This document shows positions 1 to 12,391 of a DNA stretch of 64,000 nt, piece by piece. The stretch is from Mucor racemosus (lineage: Eukaryota; Mucoromycota; Mucoromycetes; Mucorales; Mucoraceae). The DNA lies in the NCBI GenBank assembly GCA_027405735.1, contig JAPEHQ010000010.1, positions 992,001 to 1,056,000 on the forward strand, given 5' to 3'. Within the stretch, counting starts at the first letter, position 1. Every line of letters begins with the position of its first letter. A model generated the notes under the pieces. It had not been told where the DNA came from. It saw only the letters and a list, made by a program, of their open reading frames with translations, and searched no databases. Made by a program: the position numbers and the translations under genes.

Positions 1-496
1 GAAAGTGTCTTGTGAATGTTATTTATATAATCATATATACAACTCCTTGATTTCCTTTTTTTGAGTGTATAATATGATATATACATATATACATATATAT
101 ATATTCATACATGTATACAATACAAACAGATGTATAGTCAAAAATGAAAAATACACTGAAATTGTAAACATTTGTATCAAAAATGTTATTATATATAAAA
201 TTGTGTGTATATGCATAAGAGGAAAAATAAAGAGAGCCCTTTTTAAAGGCACTTATCATAATGATATGTACATCAAGGGGATTGTTGTTATTTTTTTTGT
301 TATTATTTTTGTTGTTGTTGCAAAAGTGAAAGAGTGTTTCTCCTGATTTACGTGTCAAATTGACATTTTTTAAGCTGCTCCTAATAGTAGCACAATAACA
401 AAAAAAATCACGGAAGCAACCTGTAGGCTTCCATTCCGGGATTCAAAGCTTTTTATATACATATATAAAACCTCTTTGTGCATATAAATCCTCCTC

Positions 497-535
<39 letters not shown>

Positions 536-1608
536 TTGTTGTTGTTTATTGATTGAAACTCGCTCATTCTTGAATATTATATCTTTGATTTCGTAGATCC
601 ATGTAAGTTCATTGCATTTCTCCTGTGCCTTCAGGTTTTATTTAGAAGCAGGTTTCTTCTTATAGATATTATCTTTTTATTACCGGGTTTGACGACCCGA
701 GACTAGTTGAAAATCGATTAAAATATTGCATAAAACCAGTTGCAAATATGTCCTATCTTATTCTATGGTAATCTAAAGGAAAGCATTTTACTGCATATCC
801 GCGGTACTCGCAATTATTGAAAACGCAAAAAAAAAAAAAAAAAATAGAATCATATTTTCAACACTCTCAAAATTGCATTCATTGTTTTTTATTTAAGATT
901 GACAAATTTTTCGCTTCAAAACAATTCTTTGAAGACTTTAGTGCCTTTTTGGACCTTTATTTTTTATTACTTTTTCTTAAAAAAAATCGATGTTTATACG
1001 TTGCTAGATATTGATCTGATACTTGTGGCATTGTGAGCCTTTACTTTGCAAGTTTGATCGTACTAATGCACTAAATCGAGCGGATAGTATGTAAAAATTG
1101 ATTTAATTCATGTATATTGATCAGAACCAAAGATTACCCGCTGAGAGCGTCTTGGTATCTTTACAATCTCATGCAAATGATTAAACCCAAACTTTACACT
1201 GCTCAATACCTCAATATCTGGCTTCAAAATCAAGTAATTAATTTTGCCACCTTGGCATCCAATAAAAGACAGCTTCATCAAGAAGAAATCTGAATGGGAT
1301 CAAGGCACCAGATTACAATAAATCAATCAAAATTCAACTATTATAGAATGGGGCTCATGTTGTAGCAAGACTTTAAAAGATGAGGCTTGACCAAAGATAG
1401 TTGGTTGAACACAACAAAGCCACTAAGGATCCAAATTAGTCTTTTAATAATAAACACTTGACATTCAGTAAGAACTGATTGTTTTGTGTGTCTGTGGAGA
1501 AAGAATTTGATTTTTTTTCCCAAATTAGACACTAAATTTCCCAATTTCACATTTCTTTCTTTCTTTCTTTCTTTCTTCTCTTTTTCCTCTTTTTTCAATA
1601 TATAAAAT
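1..1608. other. Gene-free 5' stretch with homopolymer tracts
   Basis: I see no supportable gene here. The open frames are AT-rich and low in complexity and have no recognisable motif. There is a long T tract around 500-534, an A tract around 827-843, and a TTTC microsatellite around 1553-1578 just upstream of the Rab ATG. The last is a pyrimidine-rich leader typical of promoters in this window. Confidence 0.6.
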
Positions 1609-2550
1609 ATGCTATCTGACGACGAGTACGATTTTCTTTTTAAATTAGTCCTTATTGGTGATTCTGGTGTAGGAAAATCCAACTTGCTTTCGAGGTTTAC
1701 TGTAAGTTTCTTTTTATTTTTAAATCTACAACAAAAATGTTAATCCTGAACAAATTCTACTAGACAAACGAGTTTAATCTCGAGTCCAAAAGTACTATTG
1801 GCGTAGAATTTGCTACAAAGAATATTGAAATTGGTAGGATATCACCATAGACCGAGTTCCGAGATATAAAAGCCATGCTGACCAAACAACCTTTTTAGAA
1901 AAACGCTCCATCAAGGCACAAATCTGGGATACCAGTGGACAAGAACGTTACAGAGCCATTACCGGAGCGTGAGTTTTTATAAATTTATAGCATAGGTGGA
2001 CAAAAGAGACTAATAAATCAGTTGTTTTTTTACAGTTACTACCGTGGTGCTGTCGGTGCACTTGTTGTATATGGTAATTTTTTTAAAGGCAAACAACAAA
2101 TCCAAAACTCACCCTATTTACGTAGATATTACCCGTCGAAATTCATTCCAAAATGTATCACATTGGCTTAAAGAGCTTAGAGACCATGCTGATTCCAACA
2201 TTGTAATCATGTTGGTCGGTAACAAGGTTGATTTAAGTGAAACGAGTCGTGCAGTAAGCACGGAAGAAGGAGCTGCTTTGGCTGAGAAAGATGGATTTTT
2301 ATTCATGGAAACATCCGCACTTGATTCTACCAATGTTGATAACGCATTTGAAAAAGTGTTTACTACTATTTTTGAAAATTTGCCCAAGCCTTCACAAAAT
2401 ACTTCAGATGAAAAATCGACTTCAGGTCCTACTAATGGTGAGCGTGTTCAATTAAGACCTCCTAGTGTTCGTAGTATGTCTCGTAATAGTAGTTTAGATG
2501 AAAACAGAGAATACCGTAAAAAGGAAAAAGCTGGTGGTGGATGCTGTTAA
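1609..2550 (+). CDS. Rab11/Ypt31-family small GTPase
   Basis: Five exons: 1609-1701, 1764-1833, 1899-1968, 2036-2073 and 2126-2550, giving 231 aa. Rab11/Ypt31 GTPases direct trafficking between the trans-Golgi, recycling endosomes and the plasma membrane. The P-loop GDSGVGKS is at residues 17-24, switch I contains SKSTIGVEF, and GNKVDL and ETSALDSTN form the guanine specificity motifs. The stretch [20 protein letters not shown] is close to the animal Rab11 signature. The protein ends in GGGCC, a double-cysteine geranylgeranylation site, which implies membrane anchoring. The switch II motif reads DTSGQE instead of the usual DTAGQE, with Ser at residue 67. The rest of the switch regions and P-loop are intact, so I expect a working GTPase. 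It could be one of several Rab11 paralogues. All introns are GT-AG with exon phases that close. Confidence 0.93.
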
Positions 2551-4354
2551 TTTTACACGATTACTTTTTAATTATTACTACTATATTATTAAATTCTTAT
2601 AAATAATATGTCCATATACATATTATACTTGATCTTTTATAAATGATTTACTTTCCATGGATGGGCGTCCAATGAAAACCCTTCCGTTTTAAGGTTATTG
2701 GGCTTTCAAACGTTATTCAACCTTTCCGATAACAGCGATTGATTTAATCAATAAACCATCACTTTTTTTTTGTTACAGTGGCTTTATATATAATGCTAAA
2801 ACAAAATCAGGTAGCCAAATTCGTCTGTATCTGATATTTAGTATACTTTATACAATGTAAATACCACTGATTTAGCAGAATTGACCTAAAATCGCACCTT
2901 AAATGCTTCATATCGGTAGTTTGAGGTCATCAACAGCACTGAAAAGCATATCAAACAATTGCTATCGTCTAATAGACTTGTTCCAATACATTTTTACAAT
3001 TTTTGGAGACCAAAAATTTCACCTCGATTTTTGCCTTACCATACCTCATCCAAAATCCAAAATTTTACAAATATCAATTTTTCGGGCGAAAAAAGCGACT
3101 TTTTACTAAGGTATTTACTGAGAATATTTGGCTGACATAATGATATCTTTATGATAAAGCTGTTTATTTTGAGTTGATAAACCAAATACTTTGACTTTTG
3201 ACTGAAAATTCGAAATACAACATATTTACAGATAGTGGAAAATTTTTAGTGAAAAATAATTAAAATAAAAATACAGGGCGGTAAAACATAAACCATTGCA
3301 TAATCTATATTAGTACATATTAATAGCTTTATTTTAAAGTTTATTGCGCAAAAATTCTTTAAAGATTTAATTTTTTTGAAAAATGGCAAACTGATCCTGA
3401 AATCTCGTTGTTGCATTTTGCTGATTTAGGCCCCGCCCACACTGTGAGAATGGCTGTTCTACCTTCTGAAATTCAGGAAAACTAGTTCGATCAGACACCA
3501 AATGCAAACAAAGCCAATTTATTTAGGTCGATTAGAAATAGAAATTGTTTATTCGATCAAGAAATTAGAATATAATTTAACTTATTGCCGTTCAAATCAT
3601 TTTTTTTAGCTTGCTTTATCTGGATATTTGTTAAAAAAAAAATGCTTCCAACTTTGCTTGAATAAGCGTTGCAAATAACTTTGATACCTCGATCATTTTG
3701 TTCAATGTGTTGTGTTGGTTTGATTCGCAATTCTCATCAATTATCTCTCATCTAATTACGCCTGAAAGGATTACGTTGTATATTGTAAAATAGAATACGC
3801 TCGTTGGCATTATGAAGATGTAACTCTCATATTTTTATGAATGATGCTTATTTCAGCTGCAAAAACTGCTTCTAATAAGGCTTTGCAACAGATATATGTA
3901 TAATTTCTGTGTTGATAACGAGCTTGTCTATATTTTTCTATTTGCAAGTTCAAAAAATCGCTATGCTCGATTATTGTTAATGTAATTGTGAATGAAAAAG
4001 CATACTGAACCTAGAACGAGTTGTGGTTGTTTGTTTTCAGACTGAAAACTGTAACACGGCGTTCATCTCACCTACATAAGAGTAAAGTACTATAACACAA
4101 ATCCAATATAAGAGCATTAATCAGTTATTAATAAACAAGAACAATAATAAGAAAAAAAACCAGGAACCAAAATTTGAAACTAAATGTCGATTTTATAAAG
4201 CAAACCCCAATACAAAAATGACCTTCAAAATTCCAACTGGAAGCTTCAGAGACTGTAATGATAATATATAGTAATGCAAAAAGGTAACATTCTCTTTTTT
4301 TTTTCTTTATGTATAAAAAATATCAGTGAAACAAGGAAGGGATTATAATAGTAT
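2551..4354. other. Intergenic, no gene seen
   Basis: This 1.8 kb AT-rich stretch lies between the Rab gene and the 3' end of the V-ATPase F gene. The single 68-aa open frame near 2903-3109 has no recognisable motif and no splice-compatible neighbours. I see no RNA gene. Confidence 0.5.
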
Positions 4355-4986
4355 TTACTCTCCAAACAATCTTCTGACACGCTTAAGGACACTATCTTTC
4401 TCGGGATCTAAAATACATTGTTATTAGCTGTTTTACGATGGAAAACATGAAATCTTTACCATAAGGATGATCTTTGGAGGGTATCTCGAGAATAGCAGGG
4501 AAAGCTGCACTATGTCCATCAACTAACTCTCTAATATCTTCAGCAATCTAGATTATGTTTATTAAAAAAACGCGTATACATACAAAAGAGAAAATACTTA
4601 CATGTTGATTAATCAAGATGATAGCAATATCTTTACGTTTGGTATATTCAATAAAAGTTTCTTCAATAGTACCCAAAGGTGTCTCTAAATGATGATGAAT
4701 TATTTAATATCTTTAAATATATATATATATATATTTGTATATATATATGTAGTTATATAAAAATACACATACTGGCATCAACGACTAAAAAGTTTCTTTT
4801 TTGTTGTTGGTTAACATTGCCAATACCAGCTAATAAAAGACCTGTAACAGAGTCCTAAATGCACAAAGTTTAAGCGTTTGTTTCTCATCGACATCTACCA
4901 TTTGGTTTCTATAAAAGTATATATACCTCATCACCAATAACTGCAATGAAGTTTCTGTCTTTCTGAAGTGCCGCTGCTCCTGACAT
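4355..4986 (-). CDS. VMA7: V-type proton ATPase subunit F
   Basis: Five exons on the minus strand: 4986-4927, 4854-4773, 4684-4602, 4547-4460 and 4407-4355, giving 121 aa, the usual size for this subunit. Subunit F sits in the central stalk of the V1 sector, next to subunit D, and couples ATP hydrolysis to rotation in the proton pump of vacuole, Golgi and endosomes. Family hallmarks are visible: the N-terminal [20 protein letters not shown], then [16 protein letters not shown], then [20 protein letters not shown] near the C terminus. Exon phases close exactly and all introns are GT-AG; intron 2 holds a TA microsatellite (about 4711-4748). The start is 437 bp from the divergent EAPP start, so the two probably share a promoter region. 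Confidence 0.95.
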
Positions 4987-5422
4987 TACAAAATGATTAT
5001 GAACAAGAAGAAGAACAAAAAAGATATCTGAAATTATAAGGGGCGAAGCGTAACATCATGTTGTTCCATCTTTTTTTTTTCTGGTGTTGTTTCGGACAAA
5101 ACAACATTCGGTCATCCAACAAATCAAGCGTTCAAACAGACTCCGGTTACACCTTTAAAGAGTTTATTTGCTATGAAAATTGCATTTATTTTATTTTTTA
5201 AAACGGATATTATAAGAGTAACATTTTGAATACATGTCTATATTTTTTATTCTAATTTTTCTATATGTAAAACGTAAGCTATTGAGAATCGTAATAGCAT
5301 TTATGATCGGCAAATCAATTTTTGCCTGCTTGCACTAAAACCACACCTCACTTACAAAACGGCCTTTGAGGGGACAGATTTGACAGTAAACTCTTTCACA
5401 AAAATACATTAAAAACAGTTTC
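4987..5422. promoter_or_regulatory. Divergent promoter region between VMA7 and the EAPP gene
   Basis: The start codons of the two divergent genes are about 436 bp apart with no open frame between them. The segment contains T/A tracts and a GC-richer patch around 5330-5390. No specific factor site can be assigned from sequence alone. Confidence 0.4.
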
Positions 5423-5865
5423 ATGGATTCTGATACCAAGACAAATCAAAAAGAAGACTTATACGATGAAGTGTATTTTGATTCTGATCAAGAGTCAGAA
5501 CAAGAAGAAACAATAGGCCTTGGTTTACCGGTAAAACCAAAGAATAAACAGGGTAATTGAATTTTATATAAAACTTTTTTTTTTTTTTTTTCAATTAATG
5601 ATTAATCAATTACTGTAGTACCTAAAACAAAGCAAAAAGTGATAAGTAATGATGAATTACTATATGATCCAGATATGGACGATAAAGATGAAGAATGGGT
5701 GACCAAACAAATCAATGGCAAATATGAATCACATAATTTATCAATCGAGTATTAACGAAATGATTAGATGATTCTATGAGATCAAATGAAGAGGGACCAT
5801 TAGACAATAAAACAGATGCGATATTATCATGCCCAATGTGCTTTACTAATTTATGTTACAGTTGT

Positions 5866-5903
<38 letters not shown>

Positions 5904-6156
5904 GAAATATGATGATAATACATGAAATTAAAAAATCTATCAATCTAGACATGAAAAATACGCAGATCAATTTAGAGCAATGTTTGTACGTAATTGTCAT
6001 ACAGTACCAGGAGAAAGATATAAAATGAAAGGAGAAGATGACGGTGATGATGAGTATTTTTATAAAGTTATTTGTGATACATGTGGTATTCAAGTTGCAA
6101 TGTTGGATGATGATGAAATATACCATTTCTTTAATGTAGTAGCATCATCTACGTAA
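5423..6156 (+). CDS. E2F-associated phosphoprotein (EAPP)-family zinc protein
   Basis: Four exons: 5423-5552, 5619-5717, 5768-5870 and 5949-6156, giving 179 aa. EAPP-family proteins are small acidic nuclear proteins first described as E2F partners in animals; their fungal role is unclear. The N-terminal half is acidic (LYDEVYFDSDQESEQEE, then DDKDEEWV). The C-terminal half holds the family core: SCPMC at residues 97-101, LCYSCQRHEKY, FRAMFVRNC, a CDTC pair, and a terminal DEIYHFFNVVASS. The cysteine pairs suggest a zinc-bound fold. The intron between exons 2 and 3 (5718-5767) needs a GC donor, because reading on meets a stop and no suitable GT donor keeps phase. The last intron carries a long TA microsatellite (about 5871-5900). 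The stop is 95 bp from the convergent SEC24 stop. Confidence 0.9.
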
Positions 6157-6251
6157 AAAAAGTCTAATATCTATGAGCCCAATATGAAGCAGAGGAAATC
6201 ACCGAATCTTGTTTCTCTCTCTCAAGCTAAAAATAATAATAATAAAAAGAA

Positions 6252-9200
6252 TCAGAACCCTATTTGCAATTCTTTTTTTTTTCTTTCTAAAGGATTTACC
6301 TCTGTTTGAATTTGTTTATGAATCATACACAAGTAATCCACATAACTCATTTGACTAAATGTCTCATCTTCTACTAATACCTTGGATAATTCGACTTCTA
6401 AATCCATCCCATGTCGAATAACTTGTAATCGTGGTAAATAAGGGATATTGTTTGTGCTTGCATAATAAAGTTGTCTTAATTGATTGTTGATGGAAGAATT
6501 CTCAATGACAGGTAACTGTTCCATAAGTGGATTGATTTCATTTCTATTTGATGTTCCAAATAAGCCTTCTACCAATTGTGGGGAAGCGTTTGCTCCAATC
6601 CAGATAAACAATGAGCTATGGCTTTGGATCCAGTAAATACCTGCAGGATTGAATCTATCATAAGAAAGTCGCTCTAAAGGTAATGGTCCTTGCTCCTCGA
6701 ACCATGTATGTAATTTAACGCATTGAGGATATAACCATTGGATTGTGCCTGAAATACTGAGAGCCTTGATCTTTCTAAAGAAATAAACCCGAGTATCAAC
6801 ATTTAAAGAAGGATCTAACAGAAATTTGTTAGATAAACTAGATGAATTTTTCTCGACTAAAGTTACCTTTTCTCATAATAGCAGACTTTTTCAATGAAGA
6901 AAATAATAAAGGCAAATTTTTGTAAGATTCTGGCAGGATTAATTGAGCAGCAGAAGCACCAGACGCACAATATTTTCGATAGGATGTCAATATCTTGATG
7001 GCCAATTGATCCATATCGTAAGAAAGATCTGTCAATGATCTTTTAGCTGTCAATGTAATATTGCGCTTAATGATAAAGTTGAGGGAAGTATCCAAATCTG
7101 CCAATTTGAATACAGGATTTGCCGTAATTCCAATGTTCAGGCACAAATTATGAACACGCACACGACGTTGACCTTGAGCAGTAGTATAAAGCAAAGCACA
7201 TTGAAAGTAAACAGGCTTATTTTCTGTTAATTTAGCATCATGTTTTAATGCAACACCTACAGTGGTATCTGCATTCACATTGGCCAATTCAATATCGGTA
7301 GCATTGCTCATATTGAAATTACCATAATGATCTTCAACAGATAACCCATTGGAACAACGTACACGCAAAGCAGCTCGATAACCTTGCTCACGATAAATAG
7401 CATGTTTAAAATCATGCATAAATTGAGCACTATGAAGTTGAGCATCAAAATCTGGCAAATAATGAGTATCGCCGCCTGTCAAGGCGGACAAAACACCAAT
7501 AGTTGCGATATCCATGTAAGCTGTAGAAGCAGCAGGGATTAACCAGAGATCAACAGAAACACCGGTTTGTACACATAAAGCACCTAATTGAGTGTAGAAG
7601 CTATCTTGAGGTTGAAACAATCCCTTTTCTCGTTCTTGACCATACAATTTAGGATCATCTCGATCTTTCAAGATCCCAGGACCTAACGAGGGCAATGAGG
7701 ATTGGAAAACGGAAACCTTACCACCTGTAGATTTCAATGCCAAAGCAGCAGCTTGAACTGCTGAAGCAAATGCAGCATGTGGCATAGCATTATGTTCATT
7801 TTGGAATAAACCTGGCAATTGCTCCAAGAGATTCTCAATAACAGATCTAGATTCTACGGGATCAACAAAGAAATCTTGTGCAGACATAGGAACAAACACA
7901 TCATTGATATCTGAAACTACCATCATGGTTGCTTGATCACCCTTCAAGTTCCAGAAATGAATAGATGCGTCAAATGTCATGATACCAATTCTGACAGCAG
8001 GAGGAAATCCAGATACAAGCATGTGTTTAAGAGTGTGTACCAAAGTTCCTAATACAGGTCTTTCCATTGCTCGTCTAGACACATCAATTGCAATCAACCA
8101 ATGCAAAGGCTTTGGCTCTACATCTTGCCAATATTCTTGAGGAGCATCAAATTCCACAGACCCCAACATAAATTCTGGTCTTTGATCAGCATCCATACGT
8201 CTACCACTAATATCACAAGGACAAACATCTTCAGGATCAACTAAATTCTCATACTCACATAAATTACAAACAAAGCGTTGGCCACCCTGAGTAAATTTAC
8301 ACCATGGATTAACATAGGCTTTACAACGAGAGCATCTAGCAGCTAAAGGCACTACCGGTAATGGTGCATCATCAGGATGAAGTTTTGAGAGGGGTTGCAA
8401 TACAAGGCCAAAAGGTAATCCAGTATCTTGAATTAGATCAGAAGTGGCGGGTATGGTTTGTAAGGTAGATCGCATGAAATGCGGATTACAATTACCTTGA
8501 TCTAAGCTGCGGAAATGAGTGCTGGATAATGGTAAAGGTTCTTGAAAGTCGCAGGTACCGTAATATGCTTCTGGAGTTTCGTATTTGGCCATATCTTTGA
8601 GTTGGATTTGAACTGGTGATGGGATTTGATTGGGATCAATGCGAGGTTTGGCTCCTGAACGAGGAGGAAGGCCCAGAGGTGTATTGACGGCCCGCTGTTG
8701 TTCTAATGGTTGTTGCATTGGTTGTTGAGGTAACTGACCCATAGGTTGTTGTTGTTGTTGTTGTTGTGCCATAGGCTGTTGCGATAATGTTTGTTGCTGT
8801 TGTTGTAATGGTACTGGTGGTTGTTGATGAGCATTTGGAACAGGCGTATTAGGTAATTGGGCATATACTCGCTTGGCTTTAAGGGGTTTCTAATGGACAA
8901 TTATAAGTTTTCTTACATATCACAAATCAATCATTACTTACACTATTAATTTGCATGTTTGACATTTGGTCTTCAAGAGTAGGGTTTGCCATTATAGGCG
9001 ACCTTGTCTGTAATTGATCAGCATTTTGAGGAGATAAAGATTGAGGCTGTTGTTGATGTTGATAAGCAGGTCGGGGTTGTACCTGTTGTTGTGGTTGCTG
9101 TTGCGGTTGCTGCTGTTGTGGAGAAGATTGAACAGTCGATTGAACTATTTTTTATATCACAATTAGATTATATATCAACATTTTTTCAAAGAGAAAGTAC

Positions 9201-9434
9201 ATTACCTGGAGGTCTATAAGGAGAAAATCCGGGTCTTATAGCATGTTGTTGATTTCCAAATGGTGGAGGAGGACGAATAGCAGCACCTGGTATTATAGGT
9301 GATTGACCTTGAAGTTGTTGAGGATGAGAAAGAGGAGGTCTATTAGTAAATACAGGTCTTTGTTGTTGTTGAGGAGGGATTCCCGGTCGAAACATTGGAG
9401 GGCGTTGACCTTGTTGATTGTTTGGTGTAGTCAT
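6252..9434 (-). CDS. SEC24: COPII coat cargo adaptor SEC24
   Basis: Four exons on the minus strand: 9434-9206, 9144-8942, 8889-6867 and 6814-6252, giving 1005 aa. SEC24 pairs with SEC23 in the inner COPII coat and selects cargo at endoplasmic reticulum exit sites. The first roughly 240 residues are Pro/Gln-rich and disordered, as in other SEC24 proteins. A zinc finger follows with Cys330, Cys333, Cys352 and Cys355 (RCSRC then CNLC). The trunk domain begins near HWLIAIDVSRR, then come the beta-sandwich and helical regions. The C-terminal gelsolin-like domain includes SLFIWIGANASPQLVEGLFG, and the protein ends shortly after YVDYLCMIHKQIQ. The start at 9434 fits the Pro/Gln-rich N terminus. The last intron (6866-6815) was chosen because it joins MRK to DPSLNVDTRVYF in phase. 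The short tail after KQIQTEV is less certain. Confidence 0.94.
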
Positions 9435-9875
9435 CTTGCAAATAAATACCAAAAGAAAGAATTATTGCGCAAAGATCGTTTTCAAAGGTACAATTATTCT
9501 CAATTAGAATATCCGATATTGATGTGGTAGGATGAGAGAGAACGCGCGATATTACATTTGTTGTTCCACTGGGGTTGCTGCCACTGATTTTCAAATCCAG
9601 AACTTCAAATTAGATTTTCAAAGGATTGATTTACAAGTTTCCATCAATAAATTGAGCAACACTCTATTATAGTATGCTTTTTAAATGTACCTATATTATT
9701 ATCATATTTTTTTTTATTTCTTTGTTCTCTAGTAATTTCGTTAAATTTAGAATGATAGGAGAAAGGGGCTCGTTTTCGAGGGAGATATCGAACTGGGTTT
9801 CAATCAAATCCAATACATGTTGAAAAAAACTTTTTCAGATTGATTGTTACTTGAATCGTTGCACACTTTCATTAT
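9435..9875. promoter_or_regulatory. Divergent promoter region between SEC24 and HEL2
   Basis: About 441 bp separates the two divergent start codons. It contains a T-rich tract near 9703-9720 and no supportable coding exon. The open frames in it are antisense shadows of the SEC24 N-terminal exon. Confidence 0.4.
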
Positions 9876-12270
9876 ATGTCTACAAAGGCCAAGCCAAAGA
9901 CTACCGCCAATGCTGGTAATAAGAATCAAAATCCTCGAAAAAACAATGGAAAGCAATCCAATAAACAAGTAAAAAAGCCTGTTGTTAAAAATTCACAAGA
10001 AGAAGAAGGCTCCTCTTCCTCCGAAGAAGAAGATGGCGAACTTTGCTTTATTTGTACAGAACCCATTAAAACATTTGCCGTGGCTCAATGTGATCATCGT
10101 ACCTGTCATAAATGTAGCCTTCGTCTTAGAGCTTTGTACGATACTCGCAATTGTGCTTATTGTAAAGTAAGTAGACAGATGAATTGTTTATGTAGAACCA
10201 ATGTTAAAATACTCTATAATAGACCGAGCAAAAAGTTGTCATTTTCACAAAAGATGCCGAGAAACCCTTTGAGAATTATAATGTAGATGATACACCATTC
10301 ACTGACAAAAAGTTAAACATTAAATTCGAAACACAAGAGATGTATAAAGAAGCAATGCACATGTTGGAATACAATTGCCCTCAAACTGATTGCATGGAAA
10401 CATTTAAGAATTGGGGTGAATTGAAGCAACATGTTAGAAAATCACATAGTTTGAATATTTGGTAAGATCTACATGATGTCTCTATGCATTATGTATTTAT
10501 TTATTTTTATTATAGTGATCTATGTTCTCGTCATAAGAAGATCTTTCCATACGAGCATACATTGTATACTTCAGCTCAATTGACTAAACATCATCGAGAA
10601 GGTGATAAAGACTTTAACAAGGAAGATGAAACCGGTTTCTCGGGTCATCCAGAATGTGCATTTTGTAAGACTAGATTTTTTGGCGATGATGAATTATTTG
10701 TACATTGTCGTGATCAACATGAACAATGCTTTTTATGTGTTCGCAATGGAAATCGACATGAATATTACGCCAATTATGCTAGTATGGAAGATCATTTCAA
10801 ATCAGATCATTGCATGTGTTTATATCCTCAATGTCTCGAAAAGAAATTTGTAGTTTTTGATTCTCCCATTGATTTAAAAGCTCATGAAGTAGAAGTACAT
10901 GGTGAATCAATTGCTGGTTTACAAAGATCAATGCAAACTCAAAACAGACAATTAGAATTAAACTTTCAATATGAATCATTTAGACATCAAAGAGATAATA
11001 ATAACAACAGTAATAGAAAAGGAAAAAAGAAAGAAGACAACAACACACAAAAGTCCAGCAATATCAATAATAACAATAATAATAGACAAGGTGCTGGCGC
11101 TGCTAGTGGATCTTCTACACCTTCCAATGCATCAATTACAACAGAAGATTTTCCTAGCATGTCCCGTGTAAACGAAGCTTTGACAGCTACAGCAACAAAT
11201 CAGCCTCGTGTTGTTCCTGGTGCAAGTAGCAAAAAGGGAAAAGGAAAAGCATTGCAAAAGCCTGCAGGATTTGGCGCTCTTTCAACACCATTAGCAGTGC
11301 ATAACAGTGGAGGAAGTGGTAATAGCAGTGGTGCTGATAATAGTAGATCATCTACTCAAGATCCAACCGTTGCCAGCCATGCAGCATTCCTCTCTAAGGT
11401 GGGAGATATGCTTCAAAGTAAAGCCAAGGTTGCAGAATTTAGATCTTTGACCAGTGCATTTAGAAAAAATACTTTGAATGGAGAAGATTATGTCAATCAA
11501 ATTGTAAAATTGACTAATAATAATGTTGAACAATCTGGCAAGATTTTCAAAGGAGTAGAAGAACTATTGGACATCGAAGATAAGAAATGGGAATTGATTC
11601 GTATTTGGAGAAACAAACAAACAGCTGTAAAGTATCAAATGAGTATATATATATATATATATATACATATGCAGCATTTGTACAAAAGTAATTTAATGTT
11701 AATTATTATTAGATGACCAATTTCCCGGCTCTTAATGTTAGAGAAAGGCTTCCAGTTCAATCTTCCCGAGTATTAGTCATTAAACCAAAACAGACAAAGA
11801 AAGTTGTAGGAGGGGGAGCAAAGCCCAAAAACGTTTGGGATAAAGTAGCATCTGCAGCAAATGTTGCAAATAATAAGGCCAGTAGACCTTCGAGTGCTCA
11901 GAGTTCAATCCGATCATCACCACAAACATCTCGTCCAAGTTCCCCTGTGAATACGTATCGTCAACCATCCAACAAAACTCCATGGAGTGGGCCATCATCA
12001 GCATCATCATCCCCAACCGCAGCTGCTAAAGAATTTCCTAGCTTAAAACCTAAAATTTTTCCTTCTTTGCCCTCAGCTGCGCCTAAACATCAAGTGATTT
12101 TAAACATGCGTAGACAAACTTCAGGGCAGAATCAAGTAAATGCTTGGAGTGGCGGAAGCAGCAGTGAAGATGCATCTGAATCATCAACAGTAGATGAATC
12201 CTCAACCAACAATGCTGGCAAAAAGAAGAAGGGCAGAAAAAACAATGTTTTGTTTAGAGTTGGTTTATAG
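9876..12270 (+). CDS. HEL2: RING/zinc-finger E3 ubiquitin ligase HEL2 (ZNF598 family)
   Basis: Four exons: 9876-10166, 10223-10461, 10516-11626 and 11713-12270, giving 732 aa. HEL2/ZNF598 recognises collided ribosomes and ubiquitinates small-subunit proteins, starting ribosome-associated quality control. The N terminus is basic then acidic (residues 1-54). A RING domain spans about 57-96 (CFIC, CDHRTCHKC, CAYC). It is followed by the family's run of zinc-binding segments: NCPQTDC, HSLNICDLCSRHKKIFPYEH, HPECAFCKTRFFGDDELFVH, QCFLCVRNG and CMCLYPQC. The rest is low-complexity (Asn, Ser) with FPALNVRERLP and EFPSLKPK-type motifs. The third intron (11627-11712) uses a GTAAAG donor, the only choice that keeps the FPALNV frame, and contains an AT microsatellite. 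The gene is complete and ends 121 bp before the NOT1-like gene. Confidence 0.93.
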
Positions 12271-12391
12271 TTTTTTTGTAATTGTAAAGGCGGAATAAAT
12301 AAAATCAATCCATTATTTGTGAATGAAATCCCAAAAAAATTTTCGTTCTTCTTTTCTTTACACTTTCTTGACCCCTCCCTTTTCATCAGAA

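Noticed and set aside
5705..5767. GTGACC donor for the EAPP intron
   Set aside because: It leaves phase 0 and would shift the conserved SCPMC frame; it would also remove residues after the conserved EEWV motif.
6815..6866. Alternative SEC24 acceptor at CATCTAG
   Set aside because: It gives the wrong frame and runs into a stop; the later TGTTAG acceptor restores DPSLNVDTRVYF.
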